Below, one piece after another: positions 46,603 through 58,454 of a DNA stretch of 64,000 nt (positions within the stretch are counted from its first letter, which is position 1; each line of letters begins with the position of its first letter). This stretch comes from Perognathus longimembris pacificus (Eukaryota; Chordata; Mammalia; Rodentia; Heteromyidae). The position numbers and the translations under genes are program-made. The stretch spans positions 8,481,886 to 8,545,885 of the forward strand of contig NC_063171.1 of NCBI RefSeq assembly GCF_023159225.1. The letters are read 5' to 3'. The notes under the pieces are model-generated. The model had not been told where the DNA came from. It ran no database searches and saw only the letters and a list, made by a program, of their open reading frames with translations.

Positions 46603-46835
46603 TACTAGACACTGGTGGTTCATGCCTATAATTTAGCTACTCAGGAGAATAAAGTTTGAAGAACACAATTCTAAGCCAGCCCAGGCAGGAAGGTCCCTGA
46701 GATTCCTAACTCTAACCAGCAAAAAGCTGAAAGTGGAGCTATGGCTCAAGTGGTCAGAGTGCTATCCATAAACAAAAAGATCAGGGACAACATGCACACC
46801 TGGTGTTCAAGCCCCAGGACCAGAGTCAAAAATAA
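46603..46835 (+). mobile_element. B1-like/Geo SINE
   Basis: CACTGGTGGTTCATGCCTATAAT; GCTATGGCTCAAGTGGTCAG; GTTCAAGCCCCAGGACCAG. Confidence 0.87.
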
Positions 46836-47024
46836 ATTGCAGATGTTCACAACCAAAATTTGACAACACAGTGGACAGTCTGTTCTTCGTGCTTCTAAGA
46901 ATTGTTCTAAGAATGTGAGTATTTTTAGATGCATTGATTGCATTTTGCATGATTAGACATCAGCCTTTGGAGGGATCAAAAGAAGAAGAGCACAATTTAA
47001 TTATAGCTTTTTGGGTGTCAAAGA

Positions 47025-47255
47025 AAGCTGGATGCCATGGCTTATGATTGTAATCCTAGCTACCCAGGAGGCTGATATCTAAGAATTGTAGTTCAAAGCC
47101 AGCCCCAGCAGGAAAGTCTCTGATATTCTTACTGCCAATTAACCACCAAAAAGCCACAAGTAGAGCTGTGGCTCAAGTAATACAGCACTGGCCTTGAGCA
47201 GCACAGCTCAGGGACGGCACTCAGGCCCTAAGTGCAAGTCCCAGGACTGGCATAC
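47025..47255 (+). mobile_element. B1-like/Geo SINE
   Basis: GATTGTAATCCTAGCTACCC; TTAACCACCAAAAAGCCAC; GCTGTGGCTCAAGTAATAC; GTCCCAGGACTGGC. Confidence 0.88.
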
Positions 47256-47261
47256 TTATAC

Positions 47262-47301
47262 CAGTGCACACACACATGCACACACAACACACACACACAA
47301 T
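47262..47301. repeat. Impure (CA)n microsatellite
   Basis: Lies directly at the 3' tail of the preceding SINE, a common origin for such repeats. Confidence 0.85.
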
Positions 47302-47419
47302 TCAAAAGATTAAAATATTTGGAAATTTATTTAATTATTCTAACTGAAGACATATTTATGAAAGAAGCACTCCGTGGTGCACACTTAAACTTAGATATAT
47401 TTAAAAAAAGTTCATCCTC

Positions 47420-47655
47420 AGCCTGGCACTGGTGGCTCATGCCTATAATCCTAGCATCTCAGGAGGCTGAGATTTGAGGATCATGGTTCAAAGCCAGCCT
47501 GGTCAGGAAAGTCCCTGAGACTCATATCTCCAAGTAACCACCAAAAAACCAGAAAGTGGCACTGTGGCCACTGTGGCAGGAGCCTTGAGCTGAAGAGCTC
47601 AGGGACAGCGCTCAGTCCCGAGATCAAGCCCCAGGACCACCAAAAAATAATAATA
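47420..47655 (+). mobile_element. B1-like/Geo SINE
   Basis: CTGGCACTGGTGGCTCATGC; AGGAGGCTGAGATTTGAGG; GAGCTGAAGAGCTCAGGG; CAAGCCCCAGGACCACC then AATAATAAT tail. Confidence 0.92.
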
Positions 47656-48344
47656 ATCCTCACATGACCTGTGGTTACTACAAATTAAAACAATATGCCA
47701 ATTGAAAGAGCACAAAATAAAATGCCAGTGTATCCATGGGGAAGAATACTCCCTGAATATTAAGTTGCATTTGAACTAAGAGGTCGTTTCAGGGAGTTAG
47801 GATGTAATTTGAAATAAGTAAAAATTGCCAGATTTGTGTAAACACACTAATACATGTATTGGGCCCACATGTAGAGGCTGTCATAAGTGTGTATATACAT
47901 ATACACAAAACCTGTACACTTTTTGCATGTGCCATCCTGTGAGGATGGCTACTTATGTGATTTTTTTATTATATTGCTGCTGTTATGGAAAGGGATATTT
48001 TTATGCTTTTTCATATTTTTCCATTGCATATGTGTTGCTTTTATATACTGACAGAATAGTTCCTTTTATTTGAAATGAGATTGAGCTTATTAGTGAAAAA
48101 ATGATCAAAACATAATAAACTGGCAGAATTGAAGAAATGTTGCATACTGTTACTTAGTCATTAGATTGTAGTTCAACCCTCTGTTGTAATTCAATGCAAA
48201 GGACAATAACCCAAGTAGGACAAAATAGATTAGGTCATTTTTTTATATAGAGACAATTAACAATTTCTGTGTGTATCTGTATATGTGTGCCATTTCTAGG
48301 TCTTGATCTCAGGGTATCTGCACTCTTCTTATTTTATTTTACTT
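47656..48344. other. AT-rich intergenic DNA
   Basis: No gene seen. A faint Geo-like patch lies near 48296-48330. Confidence 0.5.
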
Positions 48345-48475
48345 CATTTTATTTTATTTTGTCTCTAAGTAGTTTTATACAAAGGAGTTGCCATTCCCAA
48401 ACTAGTGTATGAATGCAATGAATCTTGATCAATTTTATCCCTTTCATCATCCTCCCTCATCCCTCACATCCCCAA
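48345..48475 (-). mobile_element. Old L1 3' end fragment
   Basis: TCTAAGTAGTTTTATACAAAGGAGTTGCC...TGAATCTTGATCAATTTTATCCC shared with 6056, 51448 and 52960. Confidence 0.6.
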
Positions 48476-50005
48476 TCCAGAATAGTAATTCTTAAACTAC
48501 CAGTAGAACACGAAAGCATAACAGAATCAAGGTATTTTTCACTTGAAAAAAGTAACTTTTCCTATTTATCAATAGATCTCTCTATGTGATAGAGATGCAT
48601 GAGGAGATTTCTGATGAAATGCTCAGGAATGCAGTGTGTGATAAATTGGAGCTTCTCGACAAAAATACTTTTCTTAAAGCCCTCGTGAATTTATGATTCA
48701 CTCTCTTCTGCCCCACCTCCACCACACACACTTCTCATTAGGAGTGGCAAGTGTGATCTCTTGAGATAGTAGGTAAGGGGTTGGTTCTGACCAAGCACTC
48801 TTTCTGACCTTATTGAAAAACTATTTAAACTCTTGTTTCTTCTAATTCTGAGCCCTCTGGCTCTCTTGTCAGGGATCCAAACCTAGAACAGCCAGAAAAA
48901 TTTCTGCATTCTTTAATGGTGTGAGATTCCCCTCCTGATTTGGAAGATGTAAGCAAGTGTTTGTCTTTGTTTACTAAACAATTTCCTGAAAAGACCAGAA
49001 GGAGGCAGTATTATTCATTTCTAGAATGCCAGAGAATCTTTAATTTTCCTTGTAATGCCCATGGTTTGAAGGATTTATGCTTGTTTTAATAATACAAAGT
49101 GGTAGCTCTCAATGATTTACAGTGTGATTCTTTGTGAAGATCCCATCATAAATTTCTAATGCTATCTCAAATCTGTAATTCAGTAATGTGAAATTCATAA
49201 ATTCAAATTAAAGACTTGTGAATCCTTGATCTTTGCAAGTAATACAACACCACCACAGCACACACAAAAACAGTATCTTATTTCTGTTTCAGGTCTTCGT
49301 TGATGTGGATTCCTGTGTGCATTTTCCTGTCCCTGTAAACTGGAGGAGAAATTAATCTCTCTGTTCATTTTCCAGCTCATCATTACATAATGTCCTGTAG
49401 TTTGCTGGTAAGTTTTTGTTTTCACTGAATGGTATGCAGCCTTCTATATTTTTGCAACAAACCCTCAGTTCTGAATGGATGGCTGCAGAGGATTCAGCTC
49501 TAAGTACATGACAAACAAATCTTTAGTTGGGATGCAGTTTATGGTAAAATTGAGCATGTGGATTTTTTATGTCAGTAACATATATTCTCTTCCCTAATGT
49601 CTACTAAGGGATGTATGTAGCTTGACTTTTAAACAGCTAGCACTAAGATTGCATGGATCAGAAAAGCTACAAGGAATGTGAGGAAATGTAGGAAAAAATG
49701 ATTGCTTTGAAGCTTTTTGACATTTTAATAATTAGGTTAATAATTTGAGGTTTTAGCTAAAAGGTGAAAAATTCTAGATTGAAGTTAAGAAATGTAACAC
49801 ACATCTAGTAGCTTTTCTTCTAAATTTAGAACACTTTATGTTTAAACCAGTCACCCTTCCCTTTAATGAAAGACCACGTATGGTGAAAATGATCAGTAAC
49901 CTCATAGGTGGCAAATCAAACCCTGATGACTTCCATGACTCTCTCCTGGTAGTATTATTTCAAAAATAATTTGTATGAGAAAATGACTGATGTTAAAACA
50001 GCATA
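48476..50005. other. AT-rich intergenic DNA
   Basis: No gene or confident repeat over 1.5 kb. Confidence 0.5.
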
Positions 50006-50275
50006 CTGGCTAGGTGATAGTGGTTCATGCCTATAATTCTAGCTACTCAGGAGTTTGAGATTTGAGGAGTGAGGTTCAAGAGCAGCCTAGGCAGAAACGC
50101 TTGTGAGACTTGAATCTTCAATTAACCACTCAAAAGCTGAAGTGCAGCTATAGCTCAGGTGGTAGAGCACTAGCCTTGAGAAAAACAACAGGCGGGGGTG
50201 GGGGGGTGGGCTCAAGGAAAGTGTCCAGGCCCTGAGTTCAAGTTTCAGTACCAGCATAAAACAAACAAAAACCAG
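50006..50275 (+). mobile_element. B1-like/Geo SINE with internal G-run
   Basis: GGTTCATGCCTATAATTCTAG; AGCTCAGGTGGTAGAGCACTAG; a GGCGGGGGTGGGGGGGTGGG expansion at about 50190-50209. Confidence 0.85.
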
Positions 50276-50986
50276 AAAGAAAATACCCACAGCATACCAT
50301 AAGTGTTTTGATTGAATTCACATTCTATGTTTGATCTAAACAAGACTTGCAAGAGTTGAATCTAAGGAAATTGAGATATGATTATTTGTAGTTCCTGGGC
50401 TGCATATCTCAGATGCAAGTTTAATACAGGATTCATCTTAGTTTCTAAAATGCTGCCTGTGAACCAGGCTTCCTGATGCTTTTGCATGGCACATTGCCTT
50501 TTTACTTGTAATCACTGTGAGTTTAAGAGCATTCATCATTGGAGAATAGATGTTGTTTGCTTCATATGTGTATACGATTGTATACAGTTTTAATGTGCCC
50601 ACTCGTAGAGTTTCTATGAGCAATGTTTATAGGTCCTCTAACATCAAGTTTAGGGCCTTTCATTTAGGATAAAGAGTATAAAAACTTATTAGTGCATTCA
50701 TCCAACCCTCCCTACCAGTGATTCACAGGCAGTCTTTAGTTTGTACTACACCAAGAGATGGAATAAACTCCCATAGGAAACAACAGGTCTCTGTAGTTGT
50801 GGTGATCACTCTGGATTGTTTCCATTATGTCCTGGTAGGAGGAGTAAGAGTCCTAAGGTGCTAAGTCACTCCAAAATAGCCTAAGTACATTAGCATTTCA
50901 TTATGCTTCTTTCAATTTGAGTTTCATCATTTTGCCTTAGGAAATTAGGTATAGAAAGAATGTCTACACATTTAAATTTTTGTTTC
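50276..50986. other. AT-rich intergenic DNA
   Basis: No gene or confident repeat. Confidence 0.5.
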
Positions 50987-51001
50987 AAAATTACCCAATT
51001 T

Positions 51002-51193
51002 GGCTGGGAAGATGGCCTAGTGGCAAGAGCGCTTGCCTCATATACATGAAGCCCTGGGTTCGATTCCCCAGCACCACATATATAGAAAATGGCCAGAAAT
51101 GGCTCTGTAGCTCAAGTGGCAGAGTGCTAGCCTTGAGCAAAAAGAAGCCAGGGACAGTGCTCAGGCCCCGAGTCCAAGCCCAAGGACTGGCAA

Positions 51194-51255
<62 letters not shown>
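51002..51255 (+). mobile_element. IDL-Geo SINE with (AAAT)n-expanded tail
   Basis: Complete dimer (51002-51191), then about 16 AATA units formed from its tail. Perfect 15-bp duplications AAAATTACCCAATTT (50987-51001 and 51256-51270). Confidence 0.97.
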
Positions 51256-51256
<1 letters not shown>

Positions 51257-51447
51257 AAATTACCCAATTTTGTATTGCCTCAGATTGAAAACCTTTCAAC
51301 TTTCAAGTAAATATCACTGAAACTTGTAACATGTAAATAATGAATCAACAAGGAGATGTGTCTGAAATAGAAACAGAGAGGTAATATCATCCATCCAGTT
51401 CATGCTGGAAAAATAATACCTAATTTGCTACAATCTACATACTGATT

Positions 51448-51595
51448 TTTAAATAATATTTTATTATCTTTAAGTAATTGTATAAAGGTCAGCATTCCAC
51501 GAATCAATTTATAAATACATTTTCTCTTGACTGATGTCACCTTTCATCATTCTCCTTCTTCCCTAACAACTCAACTTCTCCCCTCTATTTTCTTA
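51448..51595 (-). mobile_element. Old L1 3' end fragment
   Basis: ATTATCTTTAAGTAATTGTATAAAGG...GATGTCACCTTTCATCATTC, same family as 6056. Confidence 0.6.
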
Positions 51596-52049
51596 AATTC
51601 TTAATGTATACATAGAATATTATGCCTGAATTCTCACCCCTTTCTCTCTCCATTCATTTATCTGTCTGCTGTCAACCTTCCTATATCACCTTTCAAGTAC
51701 CAATTCCCTAGTATTCATTTATTGGACTGTGATTTTTTTCTGAAGAATTACACTTTAACTTCTCCTTGGCAAACACACCTTGGTTTGCACACTTGCATAC
51801 AACTCTGTATATGTTACTTATACCTTTATAAGTTAGTTCTAGCTTCTACATATGAGACAAAATATGATGGATTTGTACCCGTAAGATTGACTTCATTTAA
51901 CATACTACTTTTGCAGTGTGTATCTGAAAGTAGGTGGCTGGAACAAATATTTTGGTGGGTAATTCATAGATGAATTCAACCTAATGAAAAAGAAGGAAGA
52001 CTTTACAGTTATATTTACATTATGGAAGGCTAATTAAAGGGAGAAAAAT
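51596..52049. other. Intergenic DNA
   Basis: No gene seen; probably further decayed L1 near 51720-51950. Confidence 0.4.
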
Positions 52050-52135
52050 GGGCTGGAGATGTAATTCGGAGGTAGATAGTTTTCCTTTTATGAGTAAGGC
52101 TCTGGGATTGAGCTTCATAATTACACAAACAAAAT
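52050..52135 (+). mobile_element. Old ID-like SINE monomer
   Basis: GGGCTGGAGATGTAATTCGG...GAGTAAGGCTCTGGGATTGAGC then an AAAATAAAATAAAA tail. Confidence 0.7.
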
Positions 52136-52959
52136 AAAATAAAATGGTGGAGAAAGCATGGGTAAAAATTTAATCTATGCTAACTCAATTTCCCAGATAT
52201 AGGTCGTTACATTAAAGAACATAGTGTGTACTCTTTCATATGGCAGAAACTCCACCAGAGATCACATTGAAATCGTATACAATTTACATAAAACTGACAA
52301 TTTAGTCTATTATTGCTTGGTTTAAGGATGGTCTTAGAGAATATTATAGTCCTGAACAAGAATTTCATCTTAACTCCAATGTATATCAAAGTGGGAGAAA
52401 TTTGCAACTATGCATATTTAAGTAAACATGAATTTCTTACAAAGGAGATATTTGTAAATGTCAGGATGGAATAAATGTGTCATTTATATGTGTGTATGTG
52501 TGTGTTGTGATGAAGTCAAATGTAATTTAAGTAAGTCTGGAAAAGAATTTTGCCCAATAAAGTAATTAATATTCTTCATTGTACTCAGAATATTCAGGCT
52601 CTGACTACTCATGCCCCTCTAAGACATGCAGATTTTCTGCAGGCCTAATTACAATGAATACAAACTTCAGAGAATTTCTATAAAATACAATTTCCTTCAG
52701 GTCCAGTGATATTTGAAGAAAGAGATACAAAGCCTTACTACTGAAATTTCTACACTGCACTGTCCTTTAATATATCTGAAGATTGAGAGGTATTTGCAAT
52801 TGAAATTCATAGATTTTTAGGTGAATATGTACATTGCTTAAAGGAGGGTTGGGGAATGCTCATATTTTTACAAATAATTTTGGCAAAAAGAATATATTTG
52901 TAAAAATTTCCATTTTACCTTGTATTACATAAAATATTTTCACCTATCTATCAATTTCT
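52136..52959. other. AT-rich intergenic DNA
   Basis: No gene or confident repeat. Confidence 0.5.
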
Positions 52960-53095
52960 TTGTTTCTTTATTATCTTTAAATAGTTCAAAGGGGTTTCAA
53001 TTCAGCACATCAATTATGAGGAAAATTCATCTTAATAAATGTCACCCCTTCATCATTCCCCCCATTTGCCTTAACTCCCCTTCCCCTTAATCTTT
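52960..53095 (-). mobile_element. Old L1 3' end fragment
   Basis: TTATTATCTTTAAATAGTTCAAAGGGG...AATGTCACCCCTTCATC, same family as 6056. Confidence 0.6.
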
Positions 53096-54424
53096 ATAAT
53101 AACCTTGAATATTTTATTAACTCAACATAATCCAAAGATATACTCCAAGATTTTGATGAGAGACACTTGAGTCAAAGAATTCCATGAGCAGATAAAGAAC
53201 TTAGTTCATGTAATCCCAAATTTTATTTTACAATGAGTCTACTTTATCACTTTAAATGCACATTTTTTTAGTGAGAGCACAGTCATTCCATACATTTTCT
53301 GATTATGTTCTTGTGTGTAACATGATATAATCTGTGCCTAACAGAAATAGAAATATTCTCATTATCCTACCTTACAGTGAATGGACAGGTAATAAATTCA
53401 ATCAAGTGTTTTGTTTGGAATTCCAAGTCATGTTGAGAGACCTGTCTCTTTGACACATTAGACCTTTTATGTACAAGGAAGAGGATAAGGCAGGTGAATG
53501 GCAATGAGTGTTCTCTTTTAGATGTGGTCTGAAATGCTGGGCCTACAAGAATAGCTAGGTAGAAAATTATAGGACAGCAGAAGCTTTAAATATATATTTA
53601 GGAGTACTTACCTGTACAAAATATCATTTTATGTAACTAAAAATGATAGACATTAAACTGAAAATGGACAAAGTGTAAAGGAGCAAGATATGATTATTGA
53701 TGCTATTTCATAAACCAGATAGCATTTTCCCTTTACATACATATTTGAATGGACCCCAAGCAAAAACTAAAATGGAAAAGGCTAATGAAGTAGATTGTAA
53801 AGGGAAATTCATATAACTTGGCACCAAAAATTCTGAAATCAGAAGCATAAAATAAAATGTGGTAAATATTGCTTGCACTGTTAATAAAGCAGTTCTCACC
53901 ACAACAAGTTATGTTTTCTCTTAGTCGTGACTTTATTACACATAACAAAAACATTAACAGAATACAATGCTTGGCACATTTTACATCATGTTGGTGGTAC
54001 TGTATTGTTTTGGCCATGAGTGAGAACGCAGAATGAACTGAGACCACTTGGCCCAAACATCCAGTAACTGACTGTGAACTACTGACATATACTCAGCCAA
54101 GGGAGAGGCTTTAGAGTTACTTCTTAGTTTCACTATGTGCATCAAAGGGTGAGTAGTTACTAACACCTATTAGCACATAACTTGTAAGAGAATTAGCTCT
54201 TCAAAATGTCATTTTTGTTTTCAATTGTACAGCATTAATGAATAATTGATTCAAATGCTCATAGTCATAGATAGATGTTCAAAGGGTCATTGGATTAATT
54301 TGGTGAATGTAATTGTTAAATATTTTATATACACTTTGCCATAAAATATATAAAAGATCATCTTTGATTTCCACAAATTTTATTTTGTTTTTGTTTTCTT
54401 TTATAATCCTAAATTATAGACAAG
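53096..54424. other. AT-rich intergenic DNA
   Basis: No gene seen; overlapping minus-strand open frames at 53708-54166 lack any recognisable protein feature. Confidence 0.5.
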
Positions 54425-54545
54425 ATCAGAGATGTTTAGTAGCTGGTGATCATAATGACTATAGAAAAGATGCATTGAATAATGATGCCAACTTAAATAA
54501 TCCAGTGTGGTACACACACATGGAACTATAGTTTTTAGTAAAGAA
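54425..54545 (+). repeat. Direct repeat, copy 1
   Basis: Matches 54842-54960: AAAAGATGCAT, AACTTAAATAATC versus AATTTAAATAATC, GTGTGGTACACA versus ATGTGGTACACA. Confidence 0.8.
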
Positions 54546-54841
54546 CTTAGATCATTATGATAAATAGTTACCCAGTTTCTATTAAAAACATAATATAGCT
54601 AAAAACAATGTGTCAACTAAAACTCAATGTTTTTTCATGTTCTTTCCTCTGAATTCTAATTGGGAATGATATTAATACTAATTCCTTTCATCCTTCTTTC
54701 TTAAAAAGATATGAAATAATTTTGAACAATAATATTTTCTAGTATCAGGCAATCTTTTTAGGTCTCAATTTGCTGGATTTGCTTTATTGTCCAGTTCATT
54801 TTATCACACACAATTTGTCTGCAAAATGGATGACCTAACCC

Positions 54842-54960
54842 TAATGATGTTTGGAAGCTGGTGGTCAGAATGACCAGAGAAAAGATGCATTTAATAATGG
54901 CGTTAATTTAAATAATCTAATGTGGTACACATACTTCAGAGCTAAATTTTATAGTGTATG
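54842..54960 (+). repeat. Direct repeat, copy 2
   Basis: Second copy, about 420 bp downstream of the first, same orientation. The sequence between and around the copies does not match. Confidence 0.8.
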
Positions 54961-55181
54961 CACTTAATATTATAATTATAGCACTGTGGTTCAGTAGCAT
55001 CAGTGAATATATTGTCTAACATATTTAATTAATTATTGATTAATAATGATGAACTTTACTTAAAATGTGCATGGATTAACAATATTGTATAGAGTAGTTG
55101 TATAGAATGTATTTTCAAACTACTAAGAAAACTATTTTTTTCTTTATCTTTTAGAAGTCTGATGTTTAAGAGTCAACACAC

Positions 55182-56199
55182 GAAACCTGGGTGTTCCTAG
55201 CGTGGGGGCTAGTGGTGTATCTTCTGCTGTCTGCCCTCACTGGGGCCCTGAAATCTGGACCAGCAATAAGATATTTTCTGCGTGGAAGGGGGAGCCTTTG
55301 CTCTTGGGTACAGTAAATCAGAGGTATGAGCCAATCTTTTTCCAGTCCATTGGAAATCCATTTATTTTTAGATGCCTAGATGGGGTACTCATTGATGGAA
55401 ATGATAAAGGAATATCAAAAGTTGTATACAGATTTTCCCGTGGGAGAGATTTACTTGGCCCTTTGAAAATGAGTGATAGCACATGGCTAACATCAGAAAT
55501 TCATAATCCACTGGCTGTGGGACAATATGTCAACAATTGTTCTAACAACAGAGCAGCTAATGTGTGCTACCAGGAATTCGATGTGCCTGCAGTTTTCCCT
55601 ATAGAACTGAAGCAATATATCCCAAACATTTCTTACAACTATAATGAACAAAGGCCACTTCGTTGTGTTGTTCTTGTTGCACTTAGAGACATCAATCAAG
55701 GAGAAGAGCTTTTATCAAATGACTACACATTTATCAGCTGACTTTCTGAATTAGAAATTGGATTTTCTACTTGTTTTTAATTCTTGTTTTTTGTTTAATT
55801 ATTTTTTCTTAAGTTTCGCTTGCTGAACAAATATTTTGAGATGTTATTAGAGTAGGGATTTTTATATGTTGAATGATATTAAATTTATATTCTAGGTAAA
55901 AGGTACTTTCATCATTACAACTTCAAATTTGCAGCTCAATCTCAATTTTAATTGGTTTTCACCTAAATACACGGCTTATTAAAACACACTACTTGAACTT
56001 ATTTCAATCTTCATTTATTTTGTATACCTCTGTGGTAGTGGTTTATAAACTTTTAGGTAAGCATCAGTAATTCTTGTAACTATGTGTAAAAACTTCTGTA
56101 AAAACTTATTTTTGCAGAATAAAGCCAGAGGTAATGATTGCTTTGCCATGAGCCCAACTAGTGTGTATCTGAATAAAGATTATTCCAGCTGAACAAAAA
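55182..56199 (+). pseudogene. Setd9: SETD9 processed retrocopy, 5'-truncated
   Basis: SETD9 is a SET-domain protein with a predicted lysine methyltransferase fold. From about 55310 the frame matches its C-terminal half: YEPIFFQSIGNPFIFRCLDG, DGNDKGISKVVYR, LGPLKMSDSTWLTSEIHNP, VGQYVNNCSN (the SET cofactor-site asparagine/cysteine region) and ALRDINQGEELLSNDY, ending at TGA 55739-55741. The exons are joined without introns. A 3' UTR of about 450 bp follows, with AATAAA at 56172-56177 and a short A-run. Perfect 14-bp duplications AAGAGTCAACACAC flank it (55168-55181 and 56200-56213). The frame is open from 55202 but has no upstream in-frame ATG and lacks the N-terminal half, including the first SET motif. 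It is therefore a pseudogene in structure. The first ~125 bp do not match the SETD9 protein I know. Confidence 0.93.
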
Positions 56200-56284
56200 A
56201 AGAGTCAACACACATACTGTTCATTTGCTACCCTGAGAATATCATCAGTTTATTGGAGGATTCTAAGTTGTGTCAGCACCATCA

Positions 56285-57241
56285 ATGGAAAGGCTAAACA
56301 TATCCTCCACAGACTTCACTTTGATTGGGTTGTTCAACAGGGAAGAAACCTCCAGCCTTCTCTTTGCTGTCATCTTTGTCATCTACTTCACTGCCATGGT
56401 GGCCAATGGGGTTATGATTTTCCTGATCAACACAGACATGCGCCTCCACACCCCCATGTACTTCCTTCTCAGCCATCTTTCCTTTATTGACATGATGTAC
56501 ATCTCCACCGTTGTACCGAAGATGCTGGTCGACTATCTCCTCGGTCAAAGGACCATTTCCTTTGTGGGGTGCACAGCCCAACATTTCCTCTACCTTACCC
56601 TGGTTGGAGCTGAGTTCTTTTTGCTGGGCCTCATGGCCTATGACCGCTATGTGGCCATCTGCAACCCACTGAGATACCCTGTCCTCATGAGCCGCAGGAT
56701 CTGCTGGATGATAATAGCAGGGTCCTGGTTTGGGGGCTCTTTGGATGGCTTTCTCCTCACCCCTATTACTATGAGTTTTCCTTTTTGTGGTTCTCGAATG
56801 ATTAACCATTTCTTCTGTGAAGCCCCTGCTCTGCTGAAATTGGTCTGTGCAGACACAGTCCTCTATGAGACAGTGATGTATGTGTGCTGTGTTCTCATGC
56901 TACTAATTCCTTTCTCAGTGGTGATTGCTTCCTATGCCCAGATCCTGACCACTGTCTACAACATGAGCTCCTCAGAGGGGAGAAAGAAGGCGTTTGCCAC
57001 TTGTTCATCTCACATGACTGTGGTGACTTTGTTCTATGGGGCTGCCATGTACACCTACATGGTGCCACACACTTACCATACACCAACCCAGGACAAAGTC
57101 TTCTCTGTGTTTTATACCGTCCTTACACCCATGCTGAACCCTCTCATCTACAGCCTGAGAAACAAGGATGTGACGGGAGCACTCAGGAGAACACTGGGGA
57201 GGTTCAAGGATTCCCAACGAGTATCAGAAGAGCCCTTTTGA
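56285..57241 (+). CDS. Intact olfactory receptor, OR2T subfamily
   Basis: A single-exon 318-residue odorant receptor, the normal OR length. I start it at ATG 56285 ([17 protein letters not shown]); an in-frame GTG 15 bp upstream is not a likely start. Visible features: N-glycosylation site at Asn5; LHTPMYF at 54-60; Cys96 pairing with extracellular-loop-2 Cys178; [10 protein letters not shown] at 117-126; [13 protein letters not shown] at 235-247; [12 protein letters not shown] at 282-293. [13 protein letters not shown] with [19 protein letters not shown] is typical of the OR2T group. There are no stops or frameshifts. It would couple to Gαolf in olfactory neurons. A weak splice acceptor (GTGTCAG, ending 56277) precedes the ATG. 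The SETD9 retrocopy ends 85 bp upstream, so the original 5' exon or promoter lies beyond it or has been altered. Confidence 0.97.
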   Translation: MERLNISSTDFTLIGLFNREETSSLLFAVIFVIYFTAMVANGVMIFLINTDMRLHTPMYFLLSHLSFIDMMYISTVVPKMLVDYLLGQRTISFVGCTAQHFLYLTLVGAEFFLLGLMAYDRYVAICNPLRYPVLMSRRICWMIIAGSWFGGSLDGFLLTPITMSFPFCGSRMINHFFCEAPALLKLVCADTVLYETVMYVCCVLMLLIPFSVVIASYAQILTTVYNMSSSEGRKKAFATCSSHMTVVTLFYGAAMYTYMVPHTYHTPTQDKVFSVFYTVLTPMLNPLIYSLRNKDVTGALRRTLGRFKDSQRVSEEPF

Positions 57242-58454
57242 AAGATGGCTTTTTTCCAAGTAGATGGGAAGTGGGAAACATTACTCTGTGTGGCAATATT
57301 CTTACTGATGGGTTCAACTGGAAACAAACATTCAACTGGACTAGAAGGAAAACATTACCATAAACTCATAACCTCTCAGTATCCCTTGTTCCATCTCTTT
57401 TCTCCTTTATACTTTCTTCCTGCTTTGTTCATATATATTCAAAAGAAATACTCAGTAGGTTCCAGACTAACTAATGAGAATGTATTGCCTGATAATTTTA
57501 CCTCTTAGAGTTACAATAAATTATGCGAAATGTACATGTATGGGCTGCATCCAGTAGGGCAGGAGAGAATATGGGATCTGGAAGATATAGCATGCTCTGT
57601 GTAACTGTAGCTCACTGTCTAGGGATAGTGAAAATCCTTTCTTAGCAACTTTCAGGAAGAGTGATGGTACATCTAACTATATTGCCATTTATCAGGGAGT
57701 AGCTAGCTAGTCACAGCATGTAGATTTCCAAAGTAGTTGTGTTTTCATTGCAATCATTAAAATGATTATTTCTTTCAGTAGAAATTCAGTATTTAACTTT
57801 TATTTGTTTGCAACACATACATAAAAAATATTTAGAAATAAGTTACAGCTGCTGATTAAAAGCAAAAGGAATTTCCCAGAGAGAGTAACATCATAACAGC
57901 ACTGAACATTGAAGAAATATCCAAGTGTATGAATCAGAAAGGCAAAAAAAGCTTTTCAAATGTGTTAAAGTGGTCATTGAAGTTAAGCATAATCCATTCA
58001 GGTAACAGGAGTTAACTCACTGTTCATCTCCATGTGTCCATTTGATCTTAAAAATAAGGACAAAGAGCCTGTGGCAAATGATGTTCATTGTTATACCTAA
58101 ATATGTAAGAAAAAAAAAACATTTAAATAACCACAGAAAAACGTCACTACGGAAACGTAACCATGGTAGTAGTCACTGCTATGTTAATCAGTGTCTTTCT
58201 AAAAGTTAACAATTGATATGCCATTTTGAGCTTATTATCCCTACGCTTATAGCAAAGAAACACAAACTTAATTTTTTTATTATTTTATTAGCTTATATTT
58301 TGATATTTTCTGTGTGTACATAATGTAGTTTTTATGTTTGCACATGCTGCAGCTTGATTATATTTATTCTCTCTTTTAGTTTTTCTTATTCCCTTCCCTT
58401 GCCTTTATTACTATTTTTTTCTTCTGCAATTTTCTTTTCTTTTTTTTTTTTTTT
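57242..58454. other. OR 3' flank and AT-rich DNA
   Basis: No gene or confident repeat. The OR 3' UTR must lie here; an ATTACAATAAATTATG patch near 57512 could hold its poly(A) signal. Confidence 0.45.

Noticed and set aside
56294..56809. 171-codon antisense frame in the olfactory receptor
   Set aside because: It is the mirror of the conserved OR coding strand; overlapping frames in GC-richer coding DNA are common.
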